This document shows positions 18,008-27,541 of a stretch of 64,000 bases of DNA, in pieces. Source of the stretch: Alphaproteobacteria bacterium (lineage in GTDB: Bacteria > Pseudomonadota > Alphaproteobacteria > UBA6615); the NCBI GenBank assembly GCA_021774575.1, contig JAJFIX010000007.1, positions 62,001-126,000 on the forward strand, in the 5' to 3' direction. Position 1 is the first letter of the stretch. Every line of letters begins with the position of its first letter. A program made the position numbers and the translations under genes. The notes beneath the pieces were generated by a model that was given only the letters and a program-made list of their open reading frames with translations, searched no databases and was not told the DNA's origin.

Positions 18008-19438
18008 ATGAGTAGCCGCAAAAATCCTAGCCTGTCGGCGGAATTAGTCGAAAAATTGGTCGATTGTGTCGGCCCAGGCCAGGTGATTTGCGAGTCCGGT
18101 GAGCTAGAACCCTATGCGCGCGAGGCGCGGGGCCTGTTTGAAAGTTCGCCGGGCGCGGTTGTTCGACCCAAATCCACTCGAGAAGTCGCTGATATAATCA
18201 AACTTTGCGCTGCCGCCGAAACCGGCGTCATTCCCCAGGGCGGTAATACCGGTTTGGTTGGCGGCAGCGTGGCCCAGGGTGAAGTCATCCTCAATCTCGA
18301 GCGAATGAATAGAATCCGCGATATCGATGCGGCAAATTTCACCATGACCGTCGATGCCGGCGTATTGCTGGCCAATGTACAGGCCGCCGCTGCGGCGCAA
18401 GAACGCCTGTTTCCTTTGAGCCTGGCGGCCGAAGGCAGTTGCCAGATCGGCGGCAATATATCGACCAATGCCGGCGGCACGTCGGTTTTGCGATATGGAA
18501 ATATGCGAGATCTCGTACTGGGGTTGGAAGTGGTTCTGCCCGACGGCGAAATCTGGAATGGGTTGCGCTCGCTGCGCAAAGACAATACCGGCTATGATTT
18601 AAAACAGCTTTTTATCGGTGGCGAAGGCACCCTTGGCATTGTTACCGGTGCGGTGCTGAAGCTTTTTCCGGCCGCAAGCCGTGAGACGGCTTTGGTCGCA
18701 CTTTCTGATCTTAATGGCGCCTTGAGTTTTTTTATGTGGGCCCGCGGGCGATCCGGGGATGCGCTGACCGCCTTCGAACTGATACCCCGGATTGGACTGG
18801 ATCTCGTGGTTGCGCATATTCCAGGGCTGGCCGACCCGTTTGATGCGCCCCACGAACTATACGCCTTAATCGAGATTTCTTTGCCCGATAGCGGGGCCGC
18901 AGTCCTGGAAGATATACTGGGCGAGGCTTTGGACGGCGATCTTATCAAAGATGGCGTATTGGCATCCTCCCAGGCGCAAGCCGTTGAGTTGTGGAAAATC
19001 CGCGAATCATTGCCCGAGGCGCAAACCAAGGAAGGCGCGAGCATCAAGAACGATGTCGCCGTCCCGGTTTCGAAAGTGCCGGAATTCATCTCTCAGGCAA
19101 CCAAGGAAGTTGAGAAGGCTTGCCCCGGTATTCGGGTTGTTGCCTTTGGTCATTTGGGGGATGGCAATATTCATTTCAATTTGACCCAGCCAGTGGGTTC
19201 GGATGGCGCAATTTATCTGGAGCGATGGGATGAATTGACCGGTTTAGTAAATGATGTGGTTGCAAGTTTTAGCGGCAGTTTCAGCGCCGAGCACGGCATC
19301 GGTTTAATTAAACGCCATGAATTGGTGGCACGACGAGACCCGGTTGAGTTGGCGCTCTTGGGGGCGGTGAAAAACGCCCTTGATCCAAAAGGTTTGATGA
19401 ATCCTGGAAAAATGCTCATCGTCGATGTTGACCAATAG
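18008..19438 (+). CDS. FAD-linked oxidase, D-2-hydroxyacid/2-hydroxyglutarate dehydrogenase type
   Basis: A 476-residue flavoprotein of the GlcD/D-lactate dehydrogenase family. The PP-loop for FAD is GVIPQGGNTGLVGGSVAQG (about residues 75-93), followed by CQIGGNISTNAGGTSVLRYG. The C-terminal FAD-oxidase domain has GHLGDGNIHFNL, where the His residues bind a metal, and the active-site FSAEHGIGLIKR. This pattern fits D-2-hydroxyglutarate dehydrogenase-like enzymes, which pass electrons to a quinone or electron-transfer flavoprotein. The exact hydroxyacid is not determinable. It is last in the run that begins at 13.9 kb. Confidence 0.88.
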   Translation: MSSRKNPSLSAELVEKLVDCVGPGQVICESGELEPYAREARGLFESSPGAVVRPKSTREVADIIKLCAAAETGVIPQGGNTGLVGGSVAQGEVILNLERMNRIRDIDAANFTMTVDAGVLLANVQAAAAAQERLFPLSLAAEGSCQIGGNISTNAGGTSVLRYGNMRDLVLGLEVVLPDGEIWNGLRSLRKDNTGYDLKQLFIGGEGTLGIVTGAVLKLFPAASRETALVALSDLNGALSFFMWARGRSGDALTAFELIPRIGLDLVVAHIPGLADPFDAPHELYALIEISLPDSGAAVLEDILGEALDGDLIKDGVLASSQAQAVELWKIRESLPEAQTKEGASIKNDVAVPVSKVPEFISQATKEVEKACPGIRVVAFGHLGDGNIHFNLTQPVGSDGAIYLERWDELTGLVNDVVASFSGSFSAEHGIGLIKRHELVARRDPVELALLGAVKNALDPKGLMNPGKMLIVDVDQ

Positions 19439-19674
19439 GGTGGGATCGGGAAATAATTGTCGATAAAGTCCGGTCAGAGATGTTAATGATCGATTGTTTG
19501 GGGCTTGATGCCCCGATGAATGTGGATAACTCGCCGGTCTCCGGCGGTTTTAACTGTGACGTGAGATGCGAATCATCGAACCAGAGGCGCACAATATTGG
19601 CAAGCGAGGTGCTGCATTAATGCAGCGCGCAGCACATTTTGTGCTGTCTTTCTTGCAGGTGCGTGAAATTCGAG

Positions 19675-19890
19675 ATGGTGGAGACTCTTACGTTGCAGCC
19701 ATTTTTGCAGCTCCCCTTTTTGCAGCTTCTTTGTGCATTCAAACGCTCGGGCGACTTCGTGGCGGTCTTGCGCCGCGACTTATTTGCCCCTGATTGCGTG
19801 TCGGCCTTTTCCCAAGGCTCATCAATCAGGGGAAATAGCGCCATATGTGATTGGATTAACATAAAGATGCAGAAAAGGAGACGGTCATGA
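19675..19890 (+). CDS. putative leucine-rich leader ORF upstream of leuA
   Basis: A 71-codon frame beginning MVETLTLQPFLQLPFLQLL: seven of its first 19 residues are Leu, encoded between 19,675 and 19,731. Leucine-rich leaders controlling leuA by ribosome-mediated attenuation are known in proteobacteria. The frame does not stop soon after the Leu run, as classical leaders do. It runs on to a TGA that overlaps the leuA ATG as ATGA, which could allow translational coupling. The start has only a weak GAG upstream. It may be a true leader, a coupled small ORF, or chance; an upstream in-frame start at 19,639 also exists. Confidence 0.4.
   Translation: MVETLTLQPFLQLPFLQLLCAFKRSGDFVAVLRRDLFAPDCVSAFSQGSSIRGNSAICDWINIKMQKRRRS
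19787..19832 (+). promoter_or_regulatory. RNA hairpin in the leuA leader
   Basis: CCCCTGATTG at 19787-19796 is exactly complementary to CAATCAGGGG at 19823-19832. Inside it GCCTT (19804-19808) can pair with AAGGC (19814-19818). The structure lies between the leucine codons and leuA. No T-run follows, so it is not a plain terminator; it could be one arm of an attenuation switch or act on ribosome access to leuA, whose AAGGAG site lies about 40 bases downstream. Confidence 0.45.
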
Positions 19891-21476
19891 CCGCCTCAAA
19901 TAAAACGACAGATCAAATAGCTGGCAACCAAGTTGCTGGCGACAGGGTGGCTATTTTCGACACGACCTTGCGCGACGGCGAACAATCGCCTGGCTGCTCG
20001 ATGAATTTGGACGAGAAACTGCGGGTCGCGGCGACCCTTGAGGAGTTGGGCGTCGATATTATCGAGGCTGGATTTCCCATCGCTTCAAATGGTGATTTCG
20101 AAGCGGTGCGCCGGGTCGCAAATATGGTCAAGTCCTGCTCGGTCGCTGGGCTCGCCCGCGCGCACCCTAAGGATATAGACCGATCCTGGGAGGCGCTTCG
20201 CGGTGCGGCGCGCCCACGCATTCATACATTCATTGCGACCAGTCCTTTGCACATGAAATATAAGCTGCAAATGACCCCCGAAGATGTTCACCAGGCTGTC
20301 GTTGACAGTGTCGGGCGGGCGCGCAATTTGTGCGATGATGTTGAATGGTCGTGTGAGGACGGTACGCGAAGTGATCATGATTTTCTCTGCCGGACAGTGG
20401 AAAGCGCGATCAAGGCCGGGGCATCGACGATCAATGTTCCCGATACCGTCGGCTATACGGTGCCCACAGAGTTTGCCGCGCTCATCGCGATGCTTTACGA
20501 ACGAGTGCCCAATATTGATCAAGCGGTGATCTCGACCCATTGCCATAATGATTTGGGGTTGGCGGTAGCCAATTCACTCGCTGGTGTTGGTGCCGGTGCG
20601 CGCCAAGTCGAATGTACGATCAATGGGCTGGGTGAGCGCGCAGGTAATTGCGCGCTGGAAGAAATTGTCATGGCCTTGCGCACGCGCGCCGATGCCCTGA
20701 CCTGCACGACGGGTATCGATACGACCAAGATTGCACCGGCCAGCCATCTCGTTTCGACGATCACCGGGTTTCAGGTGCAGCCGAATAAGGCCATTGTCGG
20801 TGCCAATGCGTTTGCCCATGAGTCGGGCATTCATCAGGATGGATTTCTGAAAAATTCGGAAACCTATGAAATCATGACGCCTGAATCGGTTGGGCTGAAG
20901 GCTTCGACCCTGGTGATGGGTAAACACTCGGGACGTCATGCCTTTCGCGAAAAGCTGAAAGAATTGGGCTATTCGGATTTGGGCGATAATGCCATCAATG
21001 ACGCCTTCAGTCGGTTCAAGGATCTTGCCGATAAAAAGAAGGATATCTTTGACGAGGATATTGTTGCCTTGGTCGATGATGCCGCGTTGCGCGGGAACGA
21101 TCGGATTAAATTCCTGTCCCTGCAGGTGATTGCCGGATCCAAAGGTCCGCAGACGGCGGAACTCGAACTAGAAGTCGAAGGTCTGATCGTGAAAACAAAG
21201 ACCGAAGGCAATGGTCCGGTTGACGCGATTTTCAATGCGATACATGAACTCTGCCCCCACGATGGCCAATTGCAGCTCTATCAGGTGCATGCGGTGACCG
21301 AAGGGACTGATGCTCAGGCCGAAGTTACGGTTCGACTCAGTGAAAATGGTAAATCGGTAAATGGAATGGGAGCCGACGCCGACACGCTGGTTTCTAGCGC
21401 ACGGGCTTATATTCATGCGCTCAATAAGCTGGTTGTGAAGCGGGGCAAGGGTGTGCCCGAGGCCATATCGGCTTGA
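19887..21476 (+). CDS. leuA: 2-isopropylmalate synthase
   Basis: A 529-residue first committed enzyme of leucine biosynthesis, condensing acetyl-CoA with 2-oxoisovalerate. The HMGL-like barrel shows [17 protein letters not shown] with the metal-binding Asp, then [15 protein letters not shown] with the two metal-binding His, and [13 protein letters not shown]. The C-terminal half (about 400-529) is the LeuA allosteric domain for leucine feedback. Length and motifs fit the long LeuA type 1. An AAAAGGAG ribosome site precedes the ATG. The 448-bp region upstream holds a leucine-rich frame and a hairpin. Confidence 0.96.
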   Translation: MTASNKTTDQIAGNQVAGDRVAIFDTTLRDGEQSPGCSMNLDEKLRVAATLEELGVDIIEAGFPIASNGDFEAVRRVANMVKSCSVAGLARAHPKDIDRSWEALRGAARPRIHTFIATSPLHMKYKLQMTPEDVHQAVVDSVGRARNLCDDVEWSCEDGTRSDHDFLCRTVESAIKAGASTINVPDTVGYTVPTEFAALIAMLYERVPNIDQAVISTHCHNDLGLAVANSLAGVGAGARQVECTINGLGERAGNCALEEIVMALRTRADALTCTTGIDTTKIAPASHLVSTITGFQVQPNKAIVGANAFAHESGIHQDGFLKNSETYEIMTPESVGLKASTLVMGKHSGRHAFREKLKELGYSDLGDNAINDAFSRFKDLADKKKDIFDEDIVALVDDAALRGNDRIKFLSLQVIAGSKGPQTAELELEVEGLIVKTKTEGNGPVDAIFNAIHELCPHDGQLQLYQVHAVTEGTDAQAEVTVRLSENGKSVNGMGADADTLVSSARAYIHALNKLVVKRGKGVPEAISA

Positions 21477-21487
21477 ATAAGAATTAA

Positions 21488-21526
21488 ACCCGACACACAA
21501 GGGGCGTTAACCCTTGGGTGTCGGGT
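21488..21526 (+). terminator. hairpin after leuA
   Basis: ACCCGACAC at 21488-21496 pairs with GTGTCGGGT at 21518-21526, and an inner CAAGG/CCTTG extends the stem after one mismatch. It lies 12 bases after the leuA stop. No T-run follows, so it is a probable but not certain end of the leuA transcript ahead of mreB. Confidence 0.5.
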
Positions 21527-21562
21527 CGGCGGTTACAATTAGCGCGCTGAGGAGCAGCGTAA

Positions 21563-22648
<1,086 letters not shown>

Positions 22649-22699
22649 TTTGTACTGACGGCCCCGTAACCTGGAACAAAGGGGGCGGCAGAGGAAGAT

Positions 22700-23659
22700 A
22701 TGGACTGGGAGAAACTGAGACTAAATCGGCGACCGGCGCGTGTCGGTTTAATTTCGCCGGCTGTGGCACGTCGCTGGCCGCAGCGCGTCTCGCTGGTCTT
22801 GTTCCTTGGCCTGACTTTCATGCTTATTCTTTTTTCCAAAGCGGAAACTTTGGTCGTGGAGCGGGCACGAAGCGCTGTTGACGATGTGTTCGCACCGGTG
22901 TTTTCGGTGCTCAGCGTGCCGGTTCAAGTGGCGCGTGACGAGTTGATTGACCTTGGGGAAATTTTTTCCGTGCATGATCGCAATCGGCAACTTGCCGAAG
23001 ATAATAGGCGCTTGCGCGAGTGGCAGGAATTGGCCCGCTATCTCCAGACCGAAAATGCCCGCCTGCGCGCTGAGCTGGGTACGGTCGAAGAGGCCCAGAT
23101 GAATTTTGTCACAGCTCGGGTGATTGCCGATGGGTCTGGTGCCTTTGCCCGTTCGTTGTTGGTCAACGCCGGCGCGCGGGATGCGGTCGATGATGATATG
23201 CCGGTGGTTGCTGCTGGAGGTCTGGTCGGCAGGGTGGCGGGCGTGGGGTCGCGATCTGCGCGAATATTGCTGCTAACGGACCTCAATAGTCGCGTCCCGG
23301 TCACGGTTGGGTCCGGCGACGAACGCGCCATTCTCGCCGGCAATAATAGCGATCGAACAAGCCTGGAATATCTGCCCGACGACACGGGCGTTTTGGTCGG
23401 CGATTCCGTCGTTACCTCGGGTCACGGCGGCGTCTTTCCGCCGGGACTGGCTGTTGGCAGGGTGATAGGCGTTCGTGGCAATAGTGTTGATGTTGAAACG
23501 ATTGTCGATTTTGCTCGACTGACCCATGTGCGTATCTTGCAGGTAATGCCGGTTTTGGGGCCGGAGCAAGATGGTGTGCTGCTAGGCACCATTCCCCTTT
23601 CGGTGCAGGGATCGGGTCAAGAGGTTTCTGCCGACGCGCCCGAACGCGTCACGCCCTGA
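22700..23659 (+). CDS. mreC: rod shape-determining protein MreC
   Basis: A 319-residue bitopic membrane protein linking MreB filaments to penicillin-binding proteins. A basic cytoplasmic start is followed by one transmembrane segment (VSLVLFLGLTFMLILF, about residues 32-48). A coiled coil comes next (DRNRQLAEDNRRLREWQELARYL, about 94-125), then the paired beta-barrel domain with FARSLLVNAGARDAV, GLVGRVAGVGSRSARILLLTD and VVTSGHGGVFPPGLAVGRV. The tail is acidic and polar. Gene order and motifs leave little doubt. Confidence 0.95.
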   Translation: MDWEKLRLNRRPARVGLISPAVARRWPQRVSLVLFLGLTFMLILFSKAETLVVERARSAVDDVFAPVFSVLSVPVQVARDELIDLGEIFSVHDRNRQLAEDNRRLREWQELARYLQTENARLRAELGTVEEAQMNFVTARVIADGSGAFARSLLVNAGARDAVDDDMPVVAAGGLVGRVAGVGSRSARILLLTDLNSRVPVTVGSGDERAILAGNNSDRTSLEYLPDDTGVLVGDSVVTSGHGGVFPPGLAVGRVIGVRGNSVDVETIVDFARLTHVRILQVMPVLGPEQDGVLLGTIPLSVQGSGQEVSADAPERVTP

Positions 23660-23684
23660 ACGACCGGGAAGAAGGAGCCCGTCA

Positions 23685-24200
23685 ATGCCGGCCCGTAACG
23701 CCGCTATTTGGATGCAACGGATCGGGCAGGGATTGCCCGCAGCGACGACTTTGTTTTTTGTGATTTGCGCAGCCCTACCAATTCGTTTGCCGTTTTATGC
23801 TGCTATCGCGCCGGCCTTCGGCCTTATCGCCATATATTTTTGGACAACCCAGCGGCCTGAATTATTGCCGAACTCCGTCGCTTGTTTGGCCGGGCTTTTG
23901 CAGGATATTTTGCTGGGCACCCAGCTTGGGGTGTTCATGCTGGTTTTCTTGGTAACCCGCGCCCTTGTTTTCAATGGTCGGGCGGCTGTTCTGGGACGGC
24001 CCTTTTGGGTTCTTTGGCTTGGTTTCGGCATGGTTTCAATATCGGCCTTGATGATCGCGTGGACCCTTGTCGAAATATTGTCCGGATCGAATAATGGTTT
24101 TGGGACGGTTGCCTTGACCGCGGTCAGCCCATTCGTCGTTTTTCCGTTTTTCGTTTGGCCGTTGTTTCGTCTCGATGGGCTGATCGTGCAGGTCGAATAG
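23685..24200 (+). CDS. mreD: rod shape-determining protein MreD
   Basis: A 171-residue inner-membrane protein of the elongasome, with about five to six hydrophobic segments (for example FFVICAALPIRLPFYAAIAPAFGLIAIYF and LVFLVTRALVFNG). The family is poorly conserved, but length, hydropathy and the LLQDILLGTQLG region fit MreD, and it lies exactly between mreC (25 bp) and mrdA (3 bp). An AAGAAGGAG ribosome site precedes it. Confidence 0.9.
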   Translation: MPARNAAIWMQRIGQGLPAATTLFFVICAALPIRLPFYAAIAPAFGLIAIYFWTTQRPELLPNSVACLAGLLQDILLGTQLGVFMLVFLVTRALVFNGRAAVLGRPFWVLWLGFGMVSISALMIAWTLVEILSGSNNGFGTVALTAVSPFVVFPFFVWPLFRLDGLIVQVE

Positions 24201-24203
24201 GTC

Positions 24204-26132
24204 ATGCAGCAGAACGACAATGATCGCCAGATACGGTTCACCCGCCGGGCGGCAATTTTGGCTGGCGGTCAGGCGATGCTGTTTGGTGCATTGACCGGTC
24301 GGCTCTATTACCTGCAGGTGCTGGAAGCTGACCGTTATAAATTGCTGGCTGAAGAAAACCGCATCAATGTCAGGCTAATTCAACCGCGCCGAGGGCGCAT
24401 CGTTGATCGGTTCGGGGTGCAACTGGCAGATAACCAGCAAAGTTATCGGGTGCTGCTGACCGCTGAACAAACGTCGAATGTCGACGATACCCTTGCCGCC
24501 ATCGCGCCAATTATCGGTCTGGATTTTGCAACGATAGACCAAATTCGCGATGATATAGGGCGCCAGAGAAACTTTGTGCCGGTGGCCATCGCCGAATTTT
24601 TAAGCTGGGAAGAGGTCGCGCAAATTGAGGTCAACGCCCCCGACTTGCCGGGCATTTCCATTGATGTTGGGGATCGCCGTTTTTATCCGCAAGTATCGGA
24701 GGCGGCCCATATTCTAGGCTATGTTGCCCGAGTTGGCCCCGAGGATCTAACCGGTGACCCGTTGCTGGAAACTCCGGGTTTTCGCATTGGGCGGGCCGGC
24801 ATCGAGCGCAGCTATGACGAAAGCTTGCGCGGCCGGGCGGGATCGCGCCAACTCGAAGTCAATGCCAGCGGGCGTGTGGTCCGCGAAATCGGCCGCACGG
24901 AGTCTGAAAAAGGCCGTGATCTGGTACTTAGTTTGGATATGGCACTGCAGAGTCTTGCCGGTGAAAAACTGGGCGAGGAGAGCGGCGCCGTCGTCGTCAT
25001 GGATATTCATTCCGGCGAAGTCCTGACGCTGGCATCGGCCCCGAGCTTCGATCCAAATAAATTTGCCGAAGGCCTGAGCACCAGCGATTGGGCGGCACTT
25101 TCCGGTGATGAGCGCGCGCCAATGCGCAATAAGGCGATCGCCGGCGAATTTTCGCCCGGTTCGACCTTCAAGCTCGCCGTTGCCCTGGCTGGGCTTGAGG
25201 AAGGTGTTATTCATCCCGACACCAGTTTTGTCTGTCCCGGCTATAAGGAGCTTGGCAATCGGCGCTTTCACTGCTGGCGGCGCGGCGGCCATGGTCGGGT
25301 CGACCTAAACCAGGCAATCGCGCAATCCTGCGACGTATATTTTTACGAATTGGCCGAGCGTCTCGGTATCGACCGCATGGCCGAAACCGCAGAGCGGCTG
25401 GGGTTAGGCCGGGAATTTGATCTCGATATTCCCGGTGAGCGACCGGGGTTGGTGCCGACCAGAGCGTGGAAGCGGGCGGTTATCGGTGAACGGTGGGTTG
25501 GCGGCGAGGACCTTGTGTCTGGGATCGGCCAAGGTTTTTTACTGACGACGCCGTTGCAATTGGCGGTGATGACGGCGCGGGTCGCCAATGGCGGCAAAGC
25601 AGTCGTGCCGCGGTTGATCGCGGCGGCAGATGTTCATTTGCCCGAAAGATTGCCCGACGCCGATCCGAGGACGCCCATCGACATTCTCAACCGGTCGGAT
25701 GTGCCCCGCGATGCAATTTCCGGAGGCGGAGCGCAAGCGCCGTCGCTTGGTTTCGATCCACGCTATCTTGCGGCGGTTCGCCGGGGCATGGAGACGGTGA
25801 TCGCATCGCCGAGAGGAACCGCATACCGCTCGCGCATTGGCGTGCCGGATATGGAAATGGCCGGCAAGACCGGCACCGTCCAGGTTCGCCGAATTACCCA
25901 AGCAGAACGCGATACCAGGGTGTTGCGCAATGACGAACTGCCCTGGCGGTTGCGCGATCACGCGCTTTTTGTCGGATATGGCCCGGTCGATAATCCGAAA
26001 TACGCGATTTCCGTTGTTATCGAACATGGCGGCGGCGGATCAACGGCCGCCGCACCGGTTGCTCGCGATGTCATGGAATTGACCCTGCGACGGGACCAGG
26101 CGCGCAGCGCTGACCCGGTCAGAGAAGGTTAG
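24204..26132 (+). CDS. mrdA: penicillin-binding protein 2 (elongasome transpeptidase)
   Basis: A 642-residue monofunctional class B PBP that cross-links lateral wall peptidoglycan with RodA. An N-terminal transmembrane anchor (about 15-35) is followed by the dimerisation domain beginning RRGRIVDRFGVQLADNQQSY. The transpeptidase domain has the active-site serine in GSTFKLAVALAG, the second motif SCD in QSCDVYFYELAERLG (Ser-x-Asp as in other MrdA proteins) and the KTG triad in MAGKTGTVQV. The start codon lies three bases after the mreD stop. The C-terminus is unremarkable. Confidence 0.96.
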   Translation: MQQNDNDRQIRFTRRAAILAGGQAMLFGALTGRLYYLQVLEADRYKLLAEENRINVRLIQPRRGRIVDRFGVQLADNQQSYRVLLTAEQTSNVDDTLAAIAPIIGLDFATIDQIRDDIGRQRNFVPVAIAEFLSWEEVAQIEVNAPDLPGISIDVGDRRFYPQVSEAAHILGYVARVGPEDLTGDPLLETPGFRIGRAGIERSYDESLRGRAGSRQLEVNASGRVVREIGRTESEKGRDLVLSLDMALQSLAGEKLGEESGAVVVMDIHSGEVLTLASAPSFDPNKFAEGLSTSDWAALSGDERAPMRNKAIAGEFSPGSTFKLAVALAGLEEGVIHPDTSFVCPGYKELGNRRFHCWRRGGHGRVDLNQAIAQSCDVYFYELAERLGIDRMAETAERLGLGREFDLDIPGERPGLVPTRAWKRAVIGERWVGGEDLVSGIGQGFLLTTPLQLAVMTARVANGGKAVVPRLIAAADVHLPERLPDADPRTPIDILNRSDVPRDAISGGGAQAPSLGFDPRYLAAVRRGMETVIASPRGTAYRSRIGVPDMEMAGKTGTVQVRRITQAERDTRVLRNDELPWRLRDHALFVGYGPVDNPKYAISVVIEHGGGGSTAAAPVARDVMELTLRRDQARSADPVREG

Positions 26133-26139
26133 CAGGGAA

Positions 26140-27285
26140 ATGGCGCGTCGTTCAGGGTTCGGGCGGGCGGAAGCCGGTCTTTTGGAAAAACTTTTGCGGC
26201 TCGATTTGCTGCCGATTATTTTACTCCTCGTCGTTGCCAGCATTGGGGCAATGATGCTTTATTCGGCGGCCGGGGGCAATATGGATCCCTGGGCGCGGCG
26301 ACAGCTAATCCGGTTCGGCGTGGCGCTGGTGGCGCTCATCGTCGTTGCGGTTATCGATCTGAGGCACTGGCTTCGATATGCCTATGCCGTCTACGCAATC
26401 GGCATCGCGAGCCTGGTGCTGGTTGAACTGATAGGTACCTTTGGCGGCGGCGCCCAGCGTTGGCTTGATCTGGGTGTGATCCGGCTGCAGCCGTCGGAGT
26501 TTATGAAAATCGCCGTGGTGCTGGTGCTGGCGCGGTATTTTCATTATCTCGAACAAGATAAAATCGGTCGGCCGCATCACTTGCTCGTTCCGCTCTTGCT
26601 CATTGGCGCACCGGCCGCGCTGATCCTGCGCCAGCCGGACCTGGGCACGGCGATGCTTATCATTATACTTGGCGGGGCGATTTTTTGGCTGGCCGGGGTG
26701 CGTTGGTGGAAATTTGCCGCTCTAGGTAGTCTCGGCTTGGCCGCCATCCCAGTCGCTTGGTCACAATTACAAGCCTATCAGCAACGTCGGATCCTCACCT
26801 TCATCAACCCCGACCGCGACCCTTTAGGTGCGGGATATCACATTTCCCAATCAAAGATCGCCCTGGGTTCGGGCGGCGTATCGGGCAAGGGTTTTTTGCA
26901 AGGCACCCAGAGCCACCTAAATTTTCTACCGGAAAAACAGACCGACTTTATTTTCACCATGTTTGCCGAGGAGTTCGGCCTGCTCGGCGGCATCGGCCTG
27001 ATGCTGTTATTCGCTTGCCTCATCGCTTACGGCATATTTGTTGCTGTGCGCTGCCGCAATCAATTTGGCCGTCTATTAGCAATGGGCCTCTCCACCTCCT
27101 TTTTTCTCTATGTGTTCGTCAACATTGGCATGGTGATGGGCCTGCTGCCGGTGGTCGGCGTCCCGCTCCCCCTGATCTCCTACGGCGGCACAGCCCAACT
27201 CGCCGTGATGATCGGCTTCGGCCTCATCATGAGCGTCCACCTACATCGCGACCAATATGTCATCCACCCCGGCCGCGGCGTCTAA
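26140..27285 (+). CDS. rodA: rod shape-determining glycan polymerase RodA
   Basis: A 381-residue SEDS-family peptidoglycan glycosyltransferase working with PBP2. It has about ten membrane segments. Family blocks are GGAQRWLDLGVIRLQPSEFMK, LRQPDLGTAMLI, the catalytic-loop region GKGFLQGTQSHLNFLPEKQTDFIFTMFAEEFG, and LPVVGVPLPLISYGGTAQLAVM. It starts 7 bp after mrdA and closes the rod-shape operon. The last 200 bases show runs of C-rich codons, possibly only local variation. The broken tRNA-like sequence begins 73 bp after its stop. Confidence 0.96.
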   Translation: MARRSGFGRAEAGLLEKLLRLDLLPIILLLVVASIGAMMLYSAAGGNMDPWARRQLIRFGVALVALIVVAVIDLRHWLRYAYAVYAIGIASLVLVELIGTFGGGAQRWLDLGVIRLQPSEFMKIAVVLVLARYFHYLEQDKIGRPHHLLVPLLLIGAPAALILRQPDLGTAMLIIILGGAIFWLAGVRWWKFAALGSLGLAAIPVAWSQLQAYQQRRILTFINPDRDPLGAGYHISQSKIALGSGGVSGKGFLQGTQSHLNFLPEKQTDFIFTMFAEEFGLLGGIGLMLLFACLIAYGIFVAVRCRNQFGRLLAMGLSTSFFLYVFVNIGMVMGLLPVVGVPLPLISYGGTAQLAVMIGFGLIMSVHLHRDQYVIHPGRGV

Positions 27286-27358
27286 CCGTGCCCGGTCACG
27301 GAACCCATCGACACCACCCCCAGTCTTTACTATACGGCCTCACAACCAAAACCGGTGT

Positions 27359-27399
27359 GGGCGCATAGCTCAGTTGGCAGAGCAGCTGACCCTTAATCT
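27359..27399 (+). tRNA. truncated tRNA-Lys-like 5' half
   Basis: GGGCGCATAGCTCAGTTGGC and the following bases to 27,399 match the acceptor strand, a complete D arm (GCTC...GAGC) and the 5' side of the anticodon arm (AGCTGA, then loop CCCTTAA). The loop would give a CTT (Lys) anticodon but with C instead of the invariant U33. After 27,399 the sequence diverges: no 3' anticodon strand, T arm or acceptor complement follows. The gene is therefore broken inside the anticodon stem, a common crossover site of tyrosine integrases, and an integrase pseudogene starts 143 bp further on. Confidence 0.65.
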
Positions 27400-27541
27400 A
27401 AAGTGGCTAGAACTTATACCCGCACATATATGAACATTTTCGTAGGAATTCTGCGGGTTTTTAGCTATTACATGTCCATGGTTGAACATGCCGTATACCC
27501 CTTATACACGAGATTTATGTGACTAACTGTGACTAAGAGCG

